A stretch of DNA of 64,000 nt from positions 186,001 to 250,000 of the forward strand of contig JACGCK010000036.1 in the NCBI GenBank assembly GCA_014925825.1, given 5' to 3'. Source of the stretch: Pholiota molesta (taxonomy: Eukaryota > Basidiomycota > Agaricomycetes > Agaricales > Strophariaceae). The notes beneath the pieces were generated by a model. It saw nothing but the letters and a program-made list of their open reading frames with translations, did no database searches and had not been told where the DNA came from. The position numbers and the translations under genes are program-made. Shown here in pieces: positions 57,295-64,000 of this stretch (position 1 is the first letter of the stretch; each line of letters begins with the position of its first letter).

Positions 57295-58000
57295 ATGGCG
57301 TCTATCACCTATGATCTCTTTTTCACTGGTAGAGACGACCCCGAAGCTGTGTGGTCATCGGCGAAGACACAAAGCCTGTCTACTTTTGCTTTGAGACCAC
57401 AGAACGAAATCTAATGCCCAATGTGCGCACTATGGTGAGCCTGGAATGGTTCCATGGTTCCTGGCGCTTGCTGACAAACTTATGATCCCTCTGCCTCCCC
57501 CTCGTGCGTAGGTGTATAGAAACAACAAGGAGGTTTGCGCAAAGCTCGAGTGGAGTCCCGGGAACCATCTGGGGGGCGCGACCATTGGTAGTCGCCAAAT
57601 TCCAATGTCCCAGCTTGTCCTTGCAGGATCATCAAACAGGTGACCCAGTTTGCTTTATCAGAAAAGAAATATCGTTGACGATAACTACGCCCTTTCTTAT
57701 CCTTAGCGCACGCGCTTTCATTTCCGCCGATGGCAAAAGATTCGAATGGAGAAGGAACAGAGACTCGTATGATGTTCGTTTTCGTGTTTCCTTCTTGAGC
57801 GCTATTCAGTACTAATCGCGCTGCAACAGCTATTTGCCGCCCAAAACATGCGGATAGCATGCTTTCGACGAATCGTACAACCTACCGCTATCGGACCCTC
57901 ACACGCCATCCTGCAGTATACCTTCACATCCGACTGGTTATTGATCGAAGCGCTCGTTGCACTCTGTGTGAATCGTTGGATAGATCTCCATGGAGTGTAG
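57295..58000 (+). CDS. DUF6593-type protein
   Basis: Small protein family expanded in agaricomycetes, of unknown function with a lipocalin/tubby-like beta fold. Start M-A-S-I-T-Y-D-L-F-F-T-G at 57295. Then V-V-I-G-E-D-T-K-P-V-Y-F-C-F-E-T, V-Y-R-N-N-K-E-V, L-E-W-S-P-G-N-H-L-G, A-R-A-F-I-S-A-D-G-K-R-F-E-W, and the last exon G-P-S-H-A-I-L-Q-Y-T-F, ending I-D-L-H-G-V at 57998-58000. Three introns. The first exon has one apparent base deletion near 57350, since the start and V-V-I-G-E-D are in different frames. The pattern F-E-T...L-E-W-S-P-G...L-Q-Y is typical. Confidence 0.78.
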
Positions 58001-58205
58001 CACCAGGTTTTGTCTTTTTCTCATCTTGCTTTCAGGGTTATTATTCTGCGCTGTGATTATTGGACAACCTTATTTATCGACTATTGCATCAGATAGGGTG
58101 GGGGCAGAGAGTCCAGGACATTCAAGCATACACCAAACAACATATAGAATCCAATTAGCATGCCAGCGTCCAAAAAAAAATCAGAAAAAATACAAAATAT
58201 TGCAA

Positions 58206-61200
58206 TTACGAGTTATTCATTGCGCCCAACATACGGTCGAGTCGTTCTTCCACCGTCCAATTGATATCATTCGTGGATACCGATGACGACGCAGAATGCC
58301 CAGGAGGTCGATTGGGGACATTTGGCAGGAAATTAAAAGATCCTGCGTCAGCGCCTTGCGAAAGGCTCTCGATTAACCGGCCAATCTGTGCCGAGGAGCT
58401 GTAAAAGACCTTGGAAATAACGTTTTTCAGGATCTGTCATTCACTAAGGTTTGATGGTTGAATCTCACCTTCGTCTCAGGCCGTATTTTCCCTTGCTGTG
58501 GACTTGGTTTCTTTTTAGAAATGAAAGAGGATACGCTGCCTTTTGATCCTGATCGGGCATGGTCCTTCACGACCTGCAAGCCTTCCGTGCCAGGTTCACG
58601 GGTCGAGTATTCTGATGCAAAGCTTGTGCGGCCGGAGTATATAGACTCGTCATCACCGTCACGCAGTCCATTCACGATGTTCCTAAAATTGTGTGAGAAT
58701 CGTCACAATATGCGGAGTACATTTTACTCACCAGATAGTCTCTCCATTGGCCAACTGGATAACTTCCAAGGCAGGACCGGGTTCGAACGCAGTCAAGTTG
58801 TCGCCCTTCGTATGCTGTTGATCTACGTGGGCGTTTACATCACCCGCGACCATGCTGGGCACTCTGCTTTCCCCAGAATACATATCATATCTAAATAACT
58901 CTCAGGATTGTTTGACATCACATTACGCGCAAAAGTTACTCACAGCGATTCGTATGTCGAATTAGACTTTTCGATTGGATTGCTTACTGACGTGGATGGT
59001 GCATTCAGCAGTTTGTCAGCTTGGCCGAGGAAATTTGGCATTTGGGGCATCGGAGGCAGACCATCAGCAGAGAAACGTTTCGCGGACGGCGACTTCGATG
59101 GCGGAGGTGTCGGAGCGCGATCGTGGACAGAACGAGCTGATAATGAAGTCGCGCTAACACGGCGTCTACGCGCCGAGTTCTTCCGTTGTACGAGAGAGGT
59201 CAAGTCTGCCTGAGATACGGAATCATTCGCATATATGATGGTCCTGCGAACAACCGTATTTGCAGCATTCTCAGTCTGCCCTTCTTTCGGTCGGCGGATA
59301 TGGTCAGGTTTACGCACGGAAGGCTTTCTTGACACAGACTCCTCCGGTGTGATTGCTCGCACATCCGTAGCTCGAGCTTTGCTTTGCTGTTCGTGAAGTG
59401 CATTAGCATAGTTCGTGGGAGTCGTAGTCTGATCTGAGCCTGTACTTCCGACATAACTGATTTGCTGCATATGGTCAGAACTCTTCCACTCAGCAAGCTT
59501 CGCGTTAGATGTGGCAGTTGACGTGTTTCTAGATAAGAGGTTGCGCGAAGAAGTGGATCCAGACCGCGCTAACAGATCGTTCAACGCATTTTCATCAAGA
59601 CCTAGATTCTTTCCAGCTCTGTACAGTTGTTCCAGGGCCGCAGCAGACTGAGAATCATCGTGGGGTTCAGCAGTAGGAATTTGAGGTGGCGGAGGGGTTT
59701 GAGATGGCGGAGGAGGATTTGCGGGAGGGAATCGGGAATACATCGGTCTAGGCTGCCCTGCCGGTCTTGGTGTAGTATTGAAACTTCTGTCTGTAGGAGT
59801 AGTCAACGACTTCGGTGTTGATGGTTCGGCGAACCGAGGAGTTTGAGGGGATACTGTTGCTGGTGATATAGGGGGAGCAGGCGACAAAGGTGACGTTGCA
59901 CGCGGTCCCGTCGACTGGCCTCCAGCAGTTTCCGACATCCGCTGCTTGTTTCTGAATCGTGCCATAAAACCTTTGAGACCAGGACCCGCAGAGGCAGGTG
60001 GACTTGGGACAGAAACTTTGAATTTGCTTGTTTCCGTCGCACTCGAGATTTTTGGCACGCCAGGTGAATTTAACTTGGCAGAATCGTAGTACGCATATTG
60101 GCTTGCGGGAGGTGACTTGACGATTTCAGGCGTGACAGTCTCTTCGCCAGAGGAAACTAAGTTCTTGGCGCGCAAGGACCCACGCAGTTTCCTGAAGCGT
60201 GACCCAAGTTTTGAAGGACCGGGGCCGTTGGAAGATAATGATGGCGTGCGGAGGGGTATCGTTTCGACGCTTGTTGTCGTTGACACAAGCTTAGGTATAG
60301 ATATTTGACTAGGATCTATGCGCCTCCGAATGGACGTTGTATGCTTCAAGCCGTCCGCCAAATTGACATGAGAGGGATTTTTGTTTAGTGCAATCATAGC
60401 GGCGTCGGCTTTTTGCTGTACTTCGCGAGTAAGATCGGCCTCTTCTTGGGGTGTCTGAGGTATCCTTGGTGTTGAGGTATTTCGGCGTAGTAAGTAGGGC
60501 GATATAGGCGTTGGACTCTTAGGCTCGCTAGAGGCGGGCAGAGAAGGCTGCGTAGGTGGCAAAGTGGAAGTAGGTACTGCTTGGAATAGGGGCGTACTAG
60601 TATTGGTCGCGGCAATAGCAGTTGGTTCGACCTTGAATTTGACAGTCTCATCTTGGGTCTCGTCCTCTACCAGTTCGTCTTCTGTCCCAAACAGTACATG
60701 GGCTAAATCACGACGCGCATTAGGAGATACTTCTTTATCGTCTGAGAAAGATAATGTTGGAGTAGTAGGATCGGCATCAACAGCGACAGGTTGCTCTTTG
60801 ATACTGTCGACGACGGAGTTGAGCAATGCACTGGCTTTTGAGAACTGGTCATCTATGACATAAGGTGAAGGCGAAGTAGGTGACTGTTGTTGAGGTGGAG
60901 GGCTAGCAATCTAAGGAAAAATAAAACAATGAGGCGTTTCTTTTAAAAAATTTCAAATGATTGATAAAGCTCTTACTCTAGAATAGTTCGATTGTGACGT
61001 AGAGGGCCGACGGCGCCTTAAAGCAGAAGGAGCGCGATCCCGAGGATCAGTATTGGCGATTTTTATGAATGCGGCAGTGACTAATTTCTCCTGTACCGCC
61101 GCAATATCTGCCTTCTTCAGTCCAGCGTATCGTTGAATGATCTCCTCCGGGTCCCATTCGTCCTCGTCGGTAGACCCATCGCCTGTAATCGCAGAGTTCG

Positions 61201-63477
61201 ACTGATTTTTGTCGAATTCATGCCACGCAACAGGCTGTGGCTCTGTGGAATCCGAAAAAAGCTTGAGGACTTTATCAGTCTCGTCCCATGAATGAAAACT
61301 TGAACCAAGAGATTCAAGAGAAGATCGAGAGGAATTGGCGCGCGGAGAATAGCCTAATGAAGGAAACGTGTTGAGATTAAAAGGAGAGGAGGGCGGATTC
61401 TGCCTTGAAGATCGACGACTGCCGTTTCTGGCGGACAGGTCAAAGTTGGAAAAGGTAGGAGAGATGGGAGATCGTTGAGCATTTTGTGTAGGGGTATCGG
61501 ATCGAGGAGCGTGTGTAGAAGTCAAGATGGGTGAACCGAGGTCCACGTCAGGAATATATGCATGCGGTTGATCGGTGGAAACCGCCTGCCCGTTTGACGA
61601 GCTGGCGACGGAACCGAGCCCGTACGGCGTGCTGCTCTGATTAAGCTCGAGCGGTGTAGAATCGACGACGGGAGAGCGCAGAGAGCGCTGTTGCAGTTTG
61701 CTCGGGCCGAAAAATGATCCGTGAAGGTCTGAGCTTGGGGGGCCGCCACCATCTGTCGTCGTCGTCCAACTATTATTCCGGCTATGCGAACTATGACTAT
61801 TTTTGTGCCCTTGATTGGGATTAGGAGTCCAGATTACATTAGATGGAGTGGTAGGGCGAGATGGAGGGCGATTAGTTGACACAGCCATGGCTTGGTATGG
61901 TGGGTTTGAGAGGGGAGACGCAGGTCTGCGTCTTCCTAGGAGAGAAGAACTCAGGTTATCACCAAAATCAATGGAATCCCCACTTCCGGAGCGGTGACTA
62001 TCATCTGGGGTATAACGCCCATTGGTACTTCTCTGCAGGAAAAGTGGAGCAATAGAAACTGGGGTTGTGGGCGTTGGTTTTGTGGTCGAAGAAATAGATT
62101 CCCGCCTGAGTTTAGTGGTTGAGATATTAGCAATTAATGTGGGAGATATTGGCGGGTCGACTGTAAATGGTGATTGCGCGCGAGGTGTAGTCGAATGAGA
62201 TCGCTGTTCATCCAAATCAAAGTCTCGCGGGGTCATAGGCCGAGGCATCCCTGGCACATAACCAGGCATGGTCCGCGCTGGAATGGGAGAAGCGCGGCGT
62301 TCACTGAACTCATCATGGATGGTCTTGTCAATGGAAATGGCCATGCCAGCTTCATAAACGGACGAGTTTCTGGAGATATGACTATCCCTCTTCTGCTCAG
62401 TGAAAAATGAGGAAGTAAAAATACGGTAAAGAACGATGAACGAACCGCGTCTGAAGGAGGCAGATCCAAACTTCCCCGAGGAACGGGCACAGAACGAGGC
62501 AATAAGATCTCATCTTCAACTTCGTCTTCTATCTCCTTTATAGCCTGTTCAATAGCCATTGATGCGCGTTTCAACACAGAAGGACCTAACGTCTTCTGCA
62601 GGCGGTTTTCTGCAGCTGAAATGGCTTGTATGGCACTATCACTGAAAGGGATAGGTGGAACGAAGGGGGCAGAGTGTATATAGCCTTTCTCGTTAGGACT
62701 TGATTGGACAGATGAAGAGGGTGTGTTGCCATCGGGAGTGACAGGCCGTAGGTTTGCATTTGACAATTCTCTTGCAGAATTCTCGGTTGGGGTGAGAGAC
62801 AAGGTGCGCATGCTCGCGCCCGAGCCCTTCGAAGACGCGACGCTCTTGAGATACGTATAGTCGCGTAGACGCCCAGACCCGAACAAATTATTGCTATAGC
62901 GTTTCGTTGACCGACCAGGTGATGATGTGACGCTTGACGTAGCAGTTCCCGTCGATCTCACGGAATTCCTAATGCCATCTTCGTCTTGAGATATCTGCTC
63001 CTGTGACGCACCTGGTGAAGGCGTAGCACGAGACCGTAAGCGCCCTAACGTCTCCAACAACATATCCTCCTCCTCTTCGCTGATCTGATTCGGTGCACCT
63101 CGTGCTCGCTGATTTGCTAATCTGGTCCTGAGATTGTCAACAGAGACGGGGTCTCCAGTTGCTGAGCGTAGTAGAGAGAAGCGCCGAGAAAGGCTAGAGA
63201 ATAAGGGAATAGTCGAACGAGTGTCAGTTTACGTCAAGAGCAAGGGACATAGTACAATGACGCTCACTCGGGCAAGATTAAGGATGTCCGAAAGTCGTTT
63301 GTAGGGGGGAGCTCTGGCAAGGCGTCGTGCGTGTCCAAGTCCAAGTCCTGAGACAACTGAGTGCGTTTCGCGTCGGATTTTTTGCTGTTCGGATTGGTTA
63401 AAAAAGGCACAGGAAGATGAGTTAAGAGGTCGCGGATGGAAATAAGCAGCGGACTGTGCTTACCGAAAACGATGCAT
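58206..63477 (-). CDS. Large Ser/Pro/Thr-rich conserved hypothetical protein
   Basis: About 1,500 aa. Exon 1 is only 14 nt (63477-63464, M-H-R-F) and joins in phase at about 63403 to K-K-S-D-A-K-R-T-Q-L, N-D-F-R-T-S-L-I-L-P, then D-L-S-R-R-F-S-L-L-R-S and S-E-E-E-E-D-M-L-L-E-T-L-G-R-L. Long disordered stretches follow, full of Ser/Pro/Thr (for example S-P-P-S-P and T-P-T-T-P). A short structured block is E-E-I-I-Q-R-Y-A-G-L-K-K-A-D-I-A-A-V-Q-E-K-L. The last exon reads V-F-Y-S-S-S-A-Q-I-G-R-L-I-E-S-L, ends M-L-G-A-M-N-N-S and stops at 58208-58206. No catalytic domain is visible. Scaffold or signalling roles are possible but not shown. Conserved N-terminal blocks suggest an agaricomycete-specific family. 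The model was checked at its ends and at the 62.4-kb intron, not at every junction. Confidence 0.68.
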
Positions 63478-64000
63478 ATTGGACAGTCGGGACCTCGCTT
63501 TATACACGCTGGACAGAGGATGGGCGCCGGACAGCTATTTGGCAAAGACACTGGGCAACGTGGTAAACACGAGTTGCGCCGTTTGGAGTTGAAGAAGATC
63601 GAAAAGGAAGGGACTTCGCAGGGTCAGACAGGCGACTTTCTGTAGTAGAATCAGACGAAGAAATAGAGCATGGGGGTAAAAAGCAGCTTCCGGGAAAATA
63701 TGTCGGCGTAAAGAGAAGATATGGATCAGAACGAGAACGAGCAGGCTGCCAAAAGAGCGCACTCAGCAAACTCAACAACACCGTCACGCAAATTACAAGC
63801 CTGCCATATTTGGATCAATCTTGCCGATAACTTGCCGAGTTCAGTTCAGCATTGTAAATAGGACAGCACTGCACGCGTGGAAATCGTACTAAGGACATGT
63901 ATTGCACGAATAGCAGATGAATAGCTATTGAAAATAAGAGTATAGTAAAATTACATTCTTCCGACAATTTATTCATTCAGTCAAGACGAAGCGTATCTAG
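63478..64000. other. 5' flank of the large hypothetical gene
   Basis: Presumed promoter and 5' UTR of the minus-strand gene. No exon of another gene is evident before the window end. Confidence 0.35.

Noticed and set aside
1..64000. CRISPR arrays, operons, riboswitches and ribosome binding sites
   Set aside because: The window is eukaryotic nuclear DNA with spliceosomal introns; no regularly spaced direct repeats of CRISPR type were seen.

Overview
The window is nuclear DNA from a filamentous basidiomycete, most likely an Agaricomycete (mushroom-forming fungus). Genes are dense and on both strands, and most are cut by many 45-90 nt GT-AG introns. The fungal GT4-type trehalose phosphorylase, a DUF6593-type protein and several Ser/Pro-rich proteins typical of agaricomycetes point the same way. 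No gene here is bacterial or organellar.

Layout. 0-5 kb: 3' part of CDC27/APC3 (+), a conserved acidic hypothetical (+) and an SRR1-like gene (-). 5.6-11.1 kb: TMA20/MCT-1 (-) and exportin CRM1 (-). 12-17 kb: a duplicated C-terminal exon fragment of a zinc-type alcohol dehydrogenase-like (MDR) gene followed by the full gene (+), a 2OG-Fe(II) prolyl-4-hydroxylase-like gene (+) and DEAD-box helicase RRP3 (-). 17.2-21.8 kb: TRAPPII subunit TRS130/TRAPPC10 (+). 22-26 kb: tRNA-Asn(GTT), a repeat-built coiled-coil gene, an unidentified minus-strand gene and tRNA-Ser(GCT). 26-30.4 kb: an FMP25-like RCC1-repeat mitochondrial protein and a PAP2 lipid phosphatase (+). 30.4-32.5 kb: mostly empty. 32.5-37.7 kb: a TFIIB-fold transcription factor-like gene (-), divergent from trehalose phosphorylase (+). 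38.3-39.2 kb: a hypothetical with a Cys-rich C-terminus. 39.6-49.6 kb: POL5 (+) and MSH3 (-) converging with 9 bp between stops, then ATP12 (+) divergent from MSH3. 50.8 kb: a small Pro/Ser-rich gene. 51.9-54.0 kb: a 2.1-kb element with about 293-bp terminal inverted repeats. 54.1-58.0 kb: NTAQ1 N-terminal glutamine amidase, a BTB-domain gene and a DUF6593-type gene (+). 58.2-63.5 kb: a very long Ser/Pro-rich conserved hypothetical (-).

The genes are mostly unrelated housekeeping functions: cell cycle, nuclear export, rRNA maturation, Golgi traffic, mismatch repair, mitochondrial assembly and storage-sugar metabolism. There is no biosynthetic cluster. The two points most worth following are the long-TIR element, which carries what look like captured exon fragments and a nested insertion just upstream of NTAQ1, and a recurrent pattern of apparent single-base deletions in conserved exons. 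Those deletions break several otherwise intact genes and look like sequence or assembly errors rather than biology.
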